Below, in pieces: positions 8,296 to 16,031 of a stretch of DNA of 32,091 nt (positions are counted from its first letter, which is position 1; each line of letters begins with the position of its first letter). A program made the position numbers and the translations under genes. The notes below the pieces were generated by a model. The model worked only from the letters and a program-made list of their open reading frames with translations, did not search any database and was not told the DNA's origin. This DNA comes from DATAFT01 sp035544635 (GTDB lineage: Bacteria > Acidobacteriota > Thermoanaerobaculia > Multivoradales > Multivoraceae), in the NCBI GenBank assembly GCA_035544635.1, contig DATKDQ010000211.1:1-32091 (forward strand), given 5' to 3'.

Positions 8296-9413
8296 GCGGC
8301 GGCGCGACGCGCTCGCTCGAGCTCGCGCTGCTCGGCAGCCGCGGCATCCCCGCCCGCTACGGCGGCTACGAGACGCTCCTGGAGGAGCTCGGCCCACGGC
8401 TGGCCGAGCGCGGGCATCGAGTCACGGTCTACTGCCGCTCGCACGTCGTCGACCCCGCGATCGCGGAGCACCGCGGCTGCCGGCTCGTCGTCCTGCCGAC
8501 GGTGCGGCGCAAGCACCTCGACACCCCGGTGCACACGCTCTTCTCGGCGTTCCACGCCGCCGAGCGGGGGTTCGACGCCGCGCTGGTGGTGAACTCGGCC
8601 AACGCGATGTTCGTCCCGATCCTGCGCGCCGCCGAGATCCCGGTCGCGCTGCACGTCGACGGCATCGAACGGCGCCGGGCCAAGTGGGGTCCGTTCGGCC
8701 GCAGCGTGTACGCGCTGTCGGAGCGACTGGCGGTGCGCGTCGCCGACGAGGTGATCACCGACGCCGACGTGATCGCGCGCCACTACGTCGAGCGCTACGG
8801 CGTCGCCACCACGACGATCACGTACGGCGTGGATCCCGACTCCGACCCCGGGGACGAGGCGCTGCGGCGCCTGGGCCTCGAGAGCGGGCGCTACTTCCTC
8901 TACGTCAGCCGCTTCGAGCCGGAGAACAACCCGCACCGGGTGGTGGAGGCCTACCGCGCGGTCCCGGGGACGACACCGCTGGTGATGGTGGGCGACGCGC
9001 CCTACGCGCGGGCGTTCATCGACAGCTTCAAGCAGGGCGCCGATCCCAGGATCCTCTTCCCGGGCGCGCTCTATGGCGAGCTCTATCGCCAGCTCCAGCA
9101 TCACGCGCTGGCGTACATCCACGCCACCGAGGTCGGCGGCACCCATCCGGCGCTGGTGGAGGCGATGGGCTACGGGGGCTGCGTGGTGGTCAACGACACG
9201 CCGGAGAACCGTGAGGTCGCGGGCTGTGCCGGGCTCTACTTCGAGGCCGCCCGGCCCGAGACCCTCACCCAGGTGCTCGGGCACCTGCTCGACGACGCTC
9301 CACTCCGCGCAGAGCAGGCGCAGCGGGCCGCGGCGCGGGCCGCGGAGCGCTTCTCCTGGGATAGAATCGCCGGTCAGTACGAAGAGGTGTTCCGCCGGCT
9401 GGCGCGAGGGTGA
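8292..9413 (+). CDS. DUF1972/GT4 glycosyltransferase
   Basis: A GT-B-fold retaining glycosyltransferase (373 aa). The N-terminal half contains LGSRGIPARYGGYETLLEEL, the hallmark of the DUF1972 domain in rhamnosyltransferase-like enzymes such as pneumococcal Cps2T. The C-terminal GT4 half contains YVSRFEPENNPHRVVEAY and HATEVGGTHPALVEAMGYGG, with E280 and E290. In this subfamily the usual EX7E motif is replaced by a VGGT..P..(V/L)EA form, as seen here. Start GTG 8292 overlaps the preceding TGA. It is the last gene of the tightly coupled set; a 139-base gap with a promoter follows. Cytoplasmic action on an undecaprenyl-linked acceptor is the expected role. Confidence 0.88.
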   Translation: MSGGATRSLELALLGSRGIPARYGGYETLLEELGPRLAERGHRVTVYCRSHVVDPAIAEHRGCRLVVLPTVRRKHLDTPVHTLFSAFHAAERGFDAALVVNSANAMFVPILRAAEIPVALHVDGIERRRAKWGPFGRSVYALSERLAVRVADEVITDADVIARHYVERYGVATTTITYGVDPDSDPGDEALRRLGLESGRYFLYVSRFEPENNPHRVVEAYRAVPGTTPLVMVGDAPYARAFIDSFKQGADPRILFPGALYGELYRQLQHHALAYIHATEVGGTHPALVEAMGYGGCVVVNDTPENREVAGCAGLYFEAARPETLTQVLGHLLDDAPLRAEQAQRAAARAAERFSWDRIAGQYEEVFRRLARG

Positions 9414-9510
9414 GGGAGGTAGTGGCCGGCCCTCCGACGCCCGCCCCGGGCATCGGACTCGGAGTGGTCTCGCAGCGTCAGAAGCAGGCAGACAGTTGAA
9501 TATGGCGCAA

Positions 9511-9519
9511 TGCTATAAT
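9511..9519 (+). promoter_or_regulatory. Extended -10 promoter of the priming transferase
   Basis: TGCTATAAT is a consensus extended -10 element (TG, one base, TATAAT) in an otherwise very GC-rich region. No convincing -35 lies 16-18 bases upstream, which extended -10 promoters can tolerate. Transcription would start near 9526, leaving a leader of about 27 bases before ATG 9553. This lets the priming enzyme be expressed separately from the six transferase and membrane genes upstream. Confidence 0.65.
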
Positions 9520-9552
9520 TTGGCCGCAACCGACCACAGACCAAGCTAGGCG

Positions 9553-11010
9553 ATGCTGAAACAGCAGGCCCGCCTCCTGAACGCGGCCCTCTTCGTCCTC
9601 GATCTGGCCCTGGTCGCGGCCGCGGCGGTGGTGGCGCACGGGCTGCGGTCGGTCGTTCTCCCGGCGATCCTGCCCGCGCTCTTCTCCGAGCACTTCTACC
9701 CGCTCCGCGCCTACCTGCCGCTGGTGCCGCTCGCGGTGTCGATCTGGGCGGCGCTGCTCCTGGTCTTGGGCGAGTACCGATCGCACCGCACCGTGCCGCT
9801 CCTCGACGAGGCGTGGGACGTGGTCCGCGCCTCGATCACCGGAAGCGTGATCTTCACGCTCGCGATCTACGTCTTCCGCCTCGACGAGGCGCTCCTCGGC
9901 GAGGACCTGATCAGCCGCTCTTGGATCCTGCTCTTCTCCGCTCTCGCCTGCCTCTTCGTTCTCGCCGAGAAGGTGGCGCTGCGTCTCACGTCGCGCTACT
10001 TCCGCGCCAGCGGATACAACTACCGCACCGTGGTGATCGTCGGCACCGGCGCCTCCGGTCAGATGATCGCCGACTCGATCCGCGAGCACCGGTTCTGGGG
10101 CTTCCGCATCCTCGGCATGATCGAGAGCGGGAGCGAGAGCGACGCCGAGACGCCGCCTCTGCTGCCGGTCCTGGGCAAGATCGAGGACCTCCCGCGCATC
10201 GTCGAGAACAACATCGTCGACGACGTGATCTTCGCCATCGGCCGGCGCGACCTGGACCGCATGGAGGATCTCTTCCTGAGCCTGCAGGAGCGCGGCATCC
10301 GCACCCGCTTCGCGCTGCGGCTCTTCCCCCACACGCCGGCGAAGGTCGAGCTCGAGGAGCTCGATGGCCTGCCGCTCCTCTCCTTCTCGCCCGCGCCCAA
10401 CGGCGTCGTCGCGCTGGCGGCGAAGCGGTGCCTGGACATCGCGCTCTCGACGCTGCTCCTGATGCTCGGTCTGCCGATCATCGTGGTGATCGCGGCGGCG
10501 ATCAAGATCAGCTCCAGCGGCACCGTCCTCTACCGGCAGACCCGCTGCGGTCTCAACGGGCGGCTGTTCACGATGTACAAGTTCCGCACCATGGAGGAGG
10601 GCGCGCACGATCGGCGCCGCGAGCTGCTCGCGCTGAACGAGATGACCGGCCCCGCCTTCAAGCTGCGGCGCGACCCGCGTGTGACCTCGTTCGGCCGCTT
10701 CCTGCGGCGCTCCAGTCTCGACGAGCTGCCGCAGCTCTGGAACGTGCTCCGGGGCGAGATGAGCCTGGTGGGGCCCCGCCCGCCGATGCCGGAGGAGGTC
10801 GCGCAGTACCAGCCCTGGCAGCGCCGGCGGCTCGCGATGAAGCCGGGGCTGACCTGTCTCTGGCAGATCAGCGGCCGCAGCGACACCCGCGACTTCAACC
10901 AGTGGATGGCGCTCGACCTCGAGTACATCGACTCCTGGTCGCCGACGCTCGACGTCAAGATCCTGCTGAAGACGATTCCCGTGGTGCTCTCGGGCAAAGG
11001 CGCCTCGTAG
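9553..11010 (+). CDS. Polyprenyl-phosphate sugar-1-phosphate transferase (WcaJ/WbaP-like)
   Basis: Membrane enzyme (485 aa) that starts glycan synthesis by moving a sugar-1-phosphate from a nucleotide sugar to undecaprenyl phosphate. The first 150 residues hold about four hydrophobic segments, followed by a Rossmann-like CoA_binding_3 domain starting VVIVGTGASGQMIADSI. From K291 the catalytic bacterial sugar transferase domain begins: KRCLDIALS, a membrane-inserted helix, YRQTRCGLNGRLFTMYKFRT, the catalytic Asp-Glu pair in SSLDELPQLWNVLRGEMS, and VGPRPPMP. Length and order match full-length WcaJ/WbaP/EpsE-type exopolysaccharide phosphotransferases. It follows the glycosyltransferases on the same strand but has its own promoter. 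The sugar (galactose, glucose or an aminosugar) cannot be deduced. Confidence 0.93.
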   Translation: MLKQQARLLNAALFVLDLALVAAAAVVAHGLRSVVLPAILPALFSEHFYPLRAYLPLVPLAVSIWAALLLVLGEYRSHRTVPLLDEAWDVVRASITGSVIFTLAIYVFRLDEALLGEDLISRSWILLFSALACLFVLAEKVALRLTSRYFRASGYNYRTVVIVGTGASGQMIADSIREHRFWGFRILGMIESGSESDAETPPLLPVLGKIEDLPRIVENNIVDDVIFAIGRRDLDRMEDLFLSLQERGIRTRFALRLFPHTPAKVELEELDGLPLLSFSPAPNGVVALAAKRCLDIALSTLLLMLGLPIIVVIAAAIKISSSGTVLYRQTRCGLNGRLFTMYKFRTMEEGAHDRRRELLALNEMTGPAFKLRRDPRVTSFGRFLRRSSLDELPQLWNVLRGEMSLVGPRPPMPEEVAQYQPWQRRRLAMKPGLTCLWQISGRSDTRDFNQWMALDLEYIDSWSPTLDVKILLKTIPVVLSGKGAS

Positions 11011-11052
11011 CGGGCAGCGTTCGCGTAGCGTTCGCGCATCGCTCGCCCCGAT

Positions 11053-11080
11053 CGCTGTTCCCCGACCGCTGTTCCCCGAC
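11053..11080. repeat. 14-bp direct tandem repeat
   Basis: CGCTGTTCCCCGAC occurs twice head to tail (11053-11066 and 11067-11080) in the gap between the convergent transferase gene and pdxA. The second copy runs into the adjoining hairpin. It looks like a short local duplication. Confidence 0.7.
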
Positions 11081-11092
11081 CGCCTCGGTCGG
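11076..11092. terminator. Hairpin between convergent genes
   Basis: CCGACCG-CCT-CGGTCGG forms a perfect seven-base-pair stem with a three-base loop, midway between the converging ends of the transferase gene (11010) and pdxA (11115). No T-tract follows on either strand, so intrinsic termination would be weak; a bidirectional pause or transcript-end hairpin is likely. Confidence 0.5.
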
Positions 11093-11114
11093 TGGGCCGA
11101 TCGGTGTCCAACGC

Positions 11115-12146
11115 TCAAGCCGAGGCGCGGCGACCACGGGGGAGGTCGCCCGCCAGGAGCGCGAGGGTGGTCGCGACCACGTGGCGCAGCGGCTCGAGGT
11201 CTGCGCGGCCGGTGCCCGCGAGGTCGTGGGCGGTGCCGTGGTCGACCGAGGTGCGCAGGAAGGGAAGGCCCAGCGTCCAGTTGGTCGCGGCGCCGAAGGA
11301 GGCGGTCTTCACCGCGATCAGCCCCTGATCGTGGTAGAGCGCGAGCACCCAGTCGAGCTCGCCGCGGCGCGCGCGGGCGAAGAGCGAGTCCGGGCTCCAC
11401 GGGCCCGACGCGTCGATGCCCTCCGCGCGCGCCCGTTCGACCGCCGGCCGCACGATCGTCTCGTCCTCGCTGCCGAGGAGGCCACGCTCGCCGGCGTGGG
11501 GGTTGAGCCCCGCCACGGCGATGCGACCGCCGGCGTGGCGGTCGAGGCAGCGCAGTGCATCGAGGATGCCGCCGGTGGTGAGGCTCGCGATCGCGTCGCG
11601 CAGCGGAACGTGCGTCGAGAGCAGCGCGACCTGAAGGTCCGCGGCGAGGAAGGTCATCAGGTAATCGCGACCGTAGCTCCCGCATCCGGCCGCGGCGGCG
11701 AGCCAGTCGGTGTGGCCGCGGAAGGAGGGATCGACGTGGCGCGCGATCTCGGTCTTCGAGACCGGCAGCGTCACCAGCGCGTCGCCCTCGCCGGCGTCGA
11801 TCAGCGCGACTGCGCGCTCGAGGGCGGCCACGGCGCCAATGGCGTCGGCGCGCTCCGGGCGGCCCGGCACCACCGGGCGCGGGCGAGCGACCGGATCGAC
11901 CAGCACCAGCGACGGCGGGCTCGACAGAGCGTCGAGGTCGAAGGCCGGGACCAGATCGGCGTAGCGCTCGAGCGCGACCCGCTCGGCGACCACGATTGAT
12001 TTGAACGCCGGTTCAAATTCACCCCCGCGCTCGGCGAAGAGGCGCAGCAGGAGCTCGGGGCCGACCCCCGCCGGGTCGCCCTGGGTGAAGATCAGGGTCG
12101 GCCGCGACCGCCGCCCGGCTCCGGAGCGGTCGTCAGACCTCGGCAC
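11115..12146 (-). CDS. pdxA: 4-hydroxythreonine-4-phosphate dehydrogenase
   Basis: NAD-dependent, metal-requiring enzyme of the DXP-dependent pyridoxal phosphate pathway. It oxidises 4-phosphohydroxy-L-threonine to the aminoketone joined to DXP by PdxJ. The 343-residue length is normal. Motifs include TQGDPAGVGPE near the N-terminus (residues 21-31), substrate-contact GHTDW (144-148), and the three metal-ligand histidines H179 (STHVPLRD), H217 (NPHAGE) and H272 (YHDQG). The end has RTSVDHGTAHDLAGTG. ATG 12146 lies inside the end of the hfq-like gene (14-base overlap), so translation is probably coupled. It is the last gene of the ricT-hfq-pdxA operon. Some PdxA homologues (PdxA2) act in sugar-acid pathways, but nothing here suggests that. 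Confidence 0.95.
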   Translation of the reverse strand: MPRSDDRSGAGRRSRPTLIFTQGDPAGVGPELLLRLFAERGGEFEPAFKSIVVAERVALERYADLVPAFDLDALSSPPSLVLVDPVARPRPVVPGRPERADAIGAVAALERAVALIDAGEGDALVTLPVSKTEIARHVDPSFRGHTDWLAAAAGCGSYGRDYLMTFLAADLQVALLSTHVPLRDAIASLTTGGILDALRCLDRHAGGRIAVAGLNPHAGERGLLGSEDETIVRPAVERARAEGIDASGPWSPDSLFARARRGELDWVLALYHDQGLIAVKTASFGAATNWTLGLPFLRTSVDHGTAHDLAGTGRADLEPLRHVVATTLALLAGDLPRGRRASA

Positions 12147-12456
12147 GGCGAGGCGATCGCCGGCGTAGCTCTTCTTCCTTGAACATGTAGCGGATGGTGT
12201 GCTTGAGAATCATCAGGTTCGGGCCGTCGGCGCGGTTGAGCTTGAGCGCTCCCTTGTCGTACCACTCGATCCACCCGCGCAGCTCGTCGCCGTTCTCGAG
12301 CACGAGCACCATCGGCGTCTTGGCCGCCATCTGCTTGAGGTAGTAGAACTCCTCGGCATTGGTCTGCTCGGGCGGATTGGGGCGGCGGCGCGCTCCACGG
12401 GAAGCCGGAGTCTTCTTGTCGTCCATCTCGGGACGGATGAGCTTGCGATCGGTCAT
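12133..12456 (-). CDS. hfq: Divergent Hfq-family (Sm-like) RNA-binding protein
   Basis: Predicted RNA chaperone (107 aa) assembling as an Sm ring. After a basic, proline-rich N-terminal tail of about 34 residues, EEFYYLKQMAAKTPMVLVL corresponds to the Hfq N-terminal helix and first strand. NGDELRGWIEWYDKGALKL matches the Sm1 motif (E. coli NGIKLQGQIESFDQF), and ILKHTIRYM matches Sm2 with its conserved Lys-His. It differs from classical Hfq in the tail and in an extended RADGPN turn, as in the divergent Hfq proteins of Acidobacteria and relatives. The ATG overlaps the ricT stop (ATGA) and its end overlaps pdxA. An internal ATG at 12426 is an alternative start. Family assignment is by motif only. 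Confidence 0.8.
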   Translation of the reverse strand: MTDRKLIRPEMDDKKTPASRGARRRPNPPEQTNAEEFYYLKQMAAKTPMVLVLENGDELRGWIEWYDKGALKLNRADGPNLMILKHTIRYMFKEEELRRRSPRRAEV

Positions 12457-13187
12457 TGCTGGTAAGCGCCTCTACCGAGCCGCAGCAGCGACTCGTCCGG
12501 GTTCCTGTAGGTCTCGTCTTCGTAGGCGAGACAGCACAGCAGTCGACCGCACTGTCCCGAGATCTTCGACGGGTTGAGGCTCAGGTTCTGCCGCTTCGCC
12601 ATCGCGATCGAGATCGGCTGGAATTCGGTGAGCCAGGTGGAGCAGCACAGAGTACGGCCGCACACGCCGATCCCACCCAGGTGCCCGGCCTCGTCGCGGG
12701 CACCGAGCTGGTGCAGCTTGACCCTCACCGAGAAGCGCCGCGACAGCTCGCGCACGAGCTGCCGGAAGTCGACCCGGCTGTCGGCGGTGAAGTAGAAGAC
12801 GGCATTGCGGCCGGAGAGCGTGAACTCGACCTTGGAGATCTTGAGCTCGAGGCCGAGCTCCCTGGCCTTCTCGCGAGCGAAGCGCTTGGCCCGCATCTCG
12901 TTCTTGATCTTGCGCTCGTAACTCGCCAGGTCCCGGCGCGTCGCCGGGCGCAGCGGTCTCGCGCCCGACTTCTGGCAGGGCTTGAACACCGGCATCGGCA
13001 CCTTCTCGACTCGGCCGTGGGCCGGGCCGCGCTCGAGATCGACGACGACGCGGTCACCCTTCGCGTAATGGAGCCCGCCGGTGGCGCAGAGCGTGAGGTT
13101 GGTCTCCTCCTCGAAGCGGACGCCGACATAGGTGTCCTCCACCGCCGTCGACATCCCCTTGAAGGAGCATCCTCCGCAGCCTGACAT
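12453..13187 (-). CDS. ricT: PSP1-domain protein RicT (YaaT)
   Basis: Member of the RicT/YaaT PSP1 family (244 aa). In Bacillus, RicT with RicA and RicF forms the iron-sulfur-containing Y-complex that directs RNase Y processing of mRNAs. Evidence: the central PSP1 segment EFTLSGRNAVFYFTADSRVDF, the following RVKLHQLGARDEAGHLGGIG, and the cysteine-rich C-terminus with CGRTLCCSTWLTEF and GQCGRLLCCLAYE (C176, C181, C182, C213, C218, C219). An extra CGGC (C4, C7) at the N-terminus could also bind metal. ATG 13187 has a strong GGAGGA ribosome-binding site two bases upstream. In many genomes ricT follows holB; here it heads an operon with hfq and pdxA instead. The client RNA machinery in this organism is unknown. 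Confidence 0.92.
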   Translation of the reverse strand: MSGCGGCSFKGMSTAVEDTYVGVRFEEETNLTLCATGGLHYAKGDRVVVDLERGPAHGRVEKVPMPVFKPCQKSGARPLRPATRRDLASYERKIKNEMRAKRFAREKARELGLELKISKVEFTLSGRNAVFYFTADSRVDFRQLVRELSRRFSVRVKLHQLGARDEAGHLGGIGVCGRTLCCSTWLTEFQPISIAMAKRQNLSLNPSKISGQCGRLLCCLAYEDETYRNPDESLLRLGRGAYQQ

Positions 13188-13302
13188 GGTCCTCCGCTAT
13201 CGCGCAGCTCGCCCGCCCGACGGAATCCCGTTCGATCCGATCACTTCCATCGAGACCACGATGCCGGAAGAGAGGTGGCCCGGACCGGCCGAAGCGCGGG
13301 CC

Positions 13303-13331
13303 ATTATCCCAGTGCCGCGCCATGCCGTCAA
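13303..13331 (-). promoter_or_regulatory. Promoter of the ricT-hfq-pdxA operon
   Basis: On the minus strand TTGACG (13326-13331) and GATAAT (13303-13308) are separated by exactly 17 bases, with TG at the extended -10 position. Five of six bases match consensus in each box. The start of transcription near 13296 would leave a leader of about 109 bases before ricT. Confidence 0.7.
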
Positions 13332-13380
13332 ACCATGAAGGCGGCCGTGGGTAAGTGGGGTCGAGCACGTCGGCCGAAGT

Positions 13381-13398
13381 CTCGGGAGGCCGCCCGAG
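13381..13398 (-). terminator. Hairpin downstream of the MDR oxidoreductase
   Basis: CTCGGG and CCCGAG form a perfect six-base-pair stem around a six-base loop. The hairpin lies about 90 bases beyond the oxidoreductase stop and just upstream of the ricT promoter. No T-tract follows, so termination may need Rho. The rest of 13188-13486 holds the ricT promoter and leader and no convincing gene. Confidence 0.35.
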
Positions 13399-13486
13399 CA
13401 CTCGGACGGCCGACCGGCCGGGGCCCGTGAGGCCGGGCGCTGGCTCCTCTAGCAGCGTGTGGCGAGTGCGGCGCCGGATCGGTCGC

Positions 13487-14635
13487 CTAGGGGAGACCCC
13501 GGCTGGGGTTGATCAGGTACTTCCTGCCGGTCGCCTGCCTGCCGTACTCCGCGATGACGTCGAGCCGGAGCGCCTCCGCCAGGGAGATCTCCTTGGCGTA
13601 GCTCGAGGCGAACGTGGTCTTGATCTCGGCGGCGACCCGCTCTCTGAGCCGCTGCGCCGCCTCGGGGCCGATCTCCTGCAGGAAGGGCGTCAGGAGCCAG
13701 CCCCCGATGCCCCACGCCATGCCGTAGTTGCGCGTGAGCTCGGTCGGCCCGCGGTCGAGGCCGCCGTAGATGTAGACCTGCTTGTGCACGGAGGAGCCAT
13801 AGCGGCTGTACTCCTTGGCGGTCCTCGCGGCCGCCGCCTCCATCGAGGTCAGGATCTGCGAGGCAAGCTTGCCACCCCCGATGGCGTCGAACGCCAGGGT
13901 GGCGCCGGTCTCGGCGAGCGCGCCGGTCAGGTCGTCCATGAACGTGGGCGCGCTCGAGTTGCACACCCGGGTCGCACCGACGCCGCGGAGGATCTCCTCC
14001 TGCTCCGGCTTGCGCACGATGTTCACCAGCGCGATGCCCTCGGCGATGCAGAGCTTCTGCAGCATCTGGCCGAGGTTCGAGGCCGCCGCGGTATGCACCA
14101 GCGCGGTGTGGCCCTCCCGGCGCATGGTCTCGACCATGCCGAGGACGGTGAGCGGGTTGACGAAGCACGAGGCGCCCTCGGCGGGCGTGGTGCCCGGCGG
14201 GAGGACCAGGCAGTGCTTCGCCTTCACCACCCGGTACTGGGCGTACATCGCGCCGCCGAGGAGGGCCACGGTCCTGCCGAGGAGGGCCTGAGCCGACGCC
14301 TCCGACCCGGCGCCCACGACGACGCCGGCTCCTTCGTTGCCGACCGGCAGCGACTGGTCGAGGCGGCCGGCCACCAGGCGCATCAGCCGCTCGGGAACGG
14401 TCGCCGTCACCACCGGATCGGTAGCGGTTCCCGACGCCTTCGCGGTGCTCATGTCGGCGGGGCCGAACAGGAGCCCGAGGTCGGAAGGGTTGATGGGCGA
14501 GGCCTCGACCCGCACCACCACCTCGTCGGAGCCGGGCTCCGGCATCGGCACCGTGGCGAGCGAGAGCTCGAGCGTGCCGTCCTTCTTGATCGTGGAGCGG
14601 AGCTGTCGGACCGTGGAGGCGTCGGTGGTCGTCAT
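13487..14635 (-). CDS. Zinc-free MDR oxidoreductase (quinone reductase-like)
   Basis: Medium-chain dehydrogenase/reductase (382 aa), expected to use NAD(P)H on a quinone, enone or similar small molecule. The N-terminal GroES-like domain has LPMPEPGS-type strands and ASPINPSDLG, the quinone-oxidoreductase signature. GNEGAGVVVGAG replaces the GHE zinc-ligand motif, and the catalytic and structural zinc cysteines are missing. The nucleotide-binding loop reads TAAASNLGQMLQKL, and LAFDAIGGGKLA follows. ATG 14635 is preceded by a good GGGAGAGGA ribosome-binding site. It starts 20 bases after the purD stop and is probably cotranscribed, although no metabolic link with purine synthesis is evident. 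Annotations as zinc-binding alcohol dehydrogenase would be misleading here. Confidence 0.87.
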   Translation of the reverse strand: MTTTDASTVRQLRSTIKKDGTLELSLATVPMPEPGSDEVVVRVEASPINPSDLGLLFGPADMSTAKASGTATDPVVTATVPERLMRLVAGRLDQSLPVGNEGAGVVVGAGSEASAQALLGRTVALLGGAMYAQYRVVKAKHCLVLPPGTTPAEGASCFVNPLTVLGMVETMRREGHTALVHTAAASNLGQMLQKLCIAEGIALVNIVRKPEQEEILRGVGATRVCNSSAPTFMDDLTGALAETGATLAFDAIGGGKLASQILTSMEAAAARTAKEYSRYGSSVHKQVYIYGGLDRGPTELTRNYGMAWGIGGWLLTPFLQEIGPEAAQRLRERVAAEIKTTFASSYAKEISLAEALRLDVIAEYGRQATGRKYLINPSRGLP

Positions 14636-14655
14636 CGTGATTCCTCTCCCTTTCG

Positions 14656-15933
14656 TCAGCGGCCCGCGACGACGCGCCGCCCGATGTCTCGGCGCAGGAC
14701 CTTCGACGGCCAGTAGATCTCGTCGGCGGCGCGGTACGCCGACTCGAGCGCATCGATCAGCGTGCTTCCGAGGGCGCAGACGTTGAGCACCCGTCCACCG
14801 GCGGTGACCAGGCGCCGTCCCTCTCGCGCCGTCCCGGCATGGAAGACGTGCACGCCCCGCCGCTTCTCCGCGGCCTCGATGCCGCGGATCGTCTCGCCCG
14901 TCGCGGGCTTCTCGGGATAGCCGCGGCTGGCGAGCACGATGCACGCCGCGGCGTCGCTGCGGTGGCGCAGCCGCTCGACGCGGAAGCCTCCGGTGGCGGC
15001 GTCGAGCAGGAGCGGCGCCAGATCGTCCTCCAGGCGCAGCAGCAGCACCTGCGCCTCGGGATCGCCGAAGCGGATGTTGAACTCGAGCACCCTGGGTCCT
15101 TCGGCCGTGAGCATGAGCCCGGCATACACCACCCCGATCAGCGGGACACCTTCCGCCGCCATGCCGCGCACCGTGGGCTCGAGCACGTCGTGCAGCATCT
15201 GGTCGCTGTCCGTCTCCGAGAGCACGAACGAGGGGCTGTGCGCCCCCATGCCGCCGGTGTTGGGGCCGCTGTCGCCTTCGCCCACGCGCTTGTAGTCCTT
15301 GCTGGTCGCGAGCGCGAGCACCCGCCGGCCGTCGGAGAGCCCCATGAACGAGACCTCCTCGCCGTCGAGAAACGGCTCGACCAGAACCTGCGCCCCGGCG
15401 CCGCCGAAGCGGCGATCCTGGAAGAACGCGCGCAGCGCGTCCTCGAGATCGCCTGGGGACTGCACGATGAGGACGCCCTTTCCCGCCGCCAGCCCGTCCG
15501 CCTTCATCACCAGCGGTAGGCCGATCGCCGCCGCCGCACGGCGCGCGCTCGCCTCGTCCTCCACCACCTCGAACGGGGTCGCCGTGGAGACGCCGTGCCG
15601 GACCATGAACTGCTTGGCGAAGACCTTCGAGCTCTCGAGACGGGCGGCGGCGCGGGTCGGCCCGAAGGCGGCGAGGCCGCGGCGCTGGAGCTCGTCGACG
15701 AGGCCGAGCGACAGCGGCAGCTCCGGCCCGACGACGGTGAGGTCGATCGCGTGCTCGGCGGCGAAGTCGGCGAGCTCGACCGGGCGATCGATCGCGATCG
15801 GTACGCCCTCGCCGAGCCGCTGCATTCCGGGGTTGCCGGGCGCGCAGTAGAGCGCCTCGACCTCGGGGCTGCGCTCGAGCTTCCAAGCCAGCGCGTGCTC
15901 GCGTCCGCCGCTGCCGATGAGGAGCACTCGCAT
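14656..15933 (-). CDS. purD: Phosphoribosylamine-glycine ligase
   Basis: ATP-grasp enzyme (425 aa) that makes glycinamide ribonucleotide, the second step of de novo purine synthesis. The start is fixed at MRVLLIGSGGREHALAWKL, the invariant PurD N-terminus; the frame is open further upstream but without homology. Other landmarks are CAPGNPGM, VVGPELPLSLGLVD, FAKQFMVRHGVSTA, KADGLAAGKGV in the ATP-grasp domain, TSKDYKRVGEGDSGPNTGGM and EFNIRFGDPEAQ, whose acidic residues bind Mg-ATP. The length is standard. A TATAAT box lies 25 bases upstream. It heads a two-gene unit with the MDR oxidoreductase, with no other purine genes nearby. Confidence 0.97.
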   Translation of the reverse strand: MRVLLIGSGGREHALAWKLERSPEVEALYCAPGNPGMQRLGEGVPIAIDRPVELADFAAEHAIDLTVVGPELPLSLGLVDELQRRGLAAFGPTRAAARLESSKVFAKQFMVRHGVSTATPFEVVEDEASARRAAAAIGLPLVMKADGLAAGKGVLIVQSPGDLEDALRAFFQDRRFGGAGAQVLVEPFLDGEEVSFMGLSDGRRVLALATSKDYKRVGEGDSGPNTGGMGAHSPSFVLSETDSDQMLHDVLEPTVRGMAAEGVPLIGVVYAGLMLTAEGPRVLEFNIRFGDPEAQVLLLRLEDDLAPLLLDAATGGFRVERLRHRSDAAACIVLASRGYPEKPATGETIRGIEAAEKRRGVHVFHAGTAREGRRLVTAGGRVLNVCALGSTLIDALESAYRAADEIYWPSKVLRRDIGRRVVAGR

Positions 15934-15957
15934 CGTGATCGCCCGAGTCGGGGCCGG

Positions 15958-15963
15958 ATTATA
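15958..15963 (-). promoter_or_regulatory. Consensus -10 box of purD
   Basis: A perfect TATAAT on the minus strand, ending 24 bases before the purD ATG, predicts a start of transcription about 18 bases upstream of the gene. No matching -35 box is seen. The area where it should be lies in one arm of the inverted repeat at 15972-16012, so a binding protein there could control access. Confidence 0.5.
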
Positions 15964-15971
15964 GGCGCCTA

Positions 15972-16012
15972 GGTCGCCGGCCCGGCTGAGGGCCAGCGCC
16001 TCTCCGGCGACC
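15972..16012 (-). terminator. Long inverted repeat between the cytochrome gene and purD
   Basis: GGTCGCCGG (15972-15980) and CCGGCGACC (16004-16012) form a perfect nine-base-pair stem around a 23-base loop that contains a smaller GCTG/CAGC stem. It starts about 20 bases after the cytochrome gene stop, as expected for a transcript-end hairpin, but has no T-tract. Its purD-proximal arm occupies the -35 region of purD, so an operator role is also possible. Confidence 0.45.
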
Positions 16013-16031
16013 CGACGATTCGCCACCATCT

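Noticed and set aside
9412..9435. Weak GAGGG/CCCTC hairpin after the GT4 gene
   Set aside because: Only five base pairs with a 13-base loop and no T-tract; not distinguishable from chance in GC-rich DNA.
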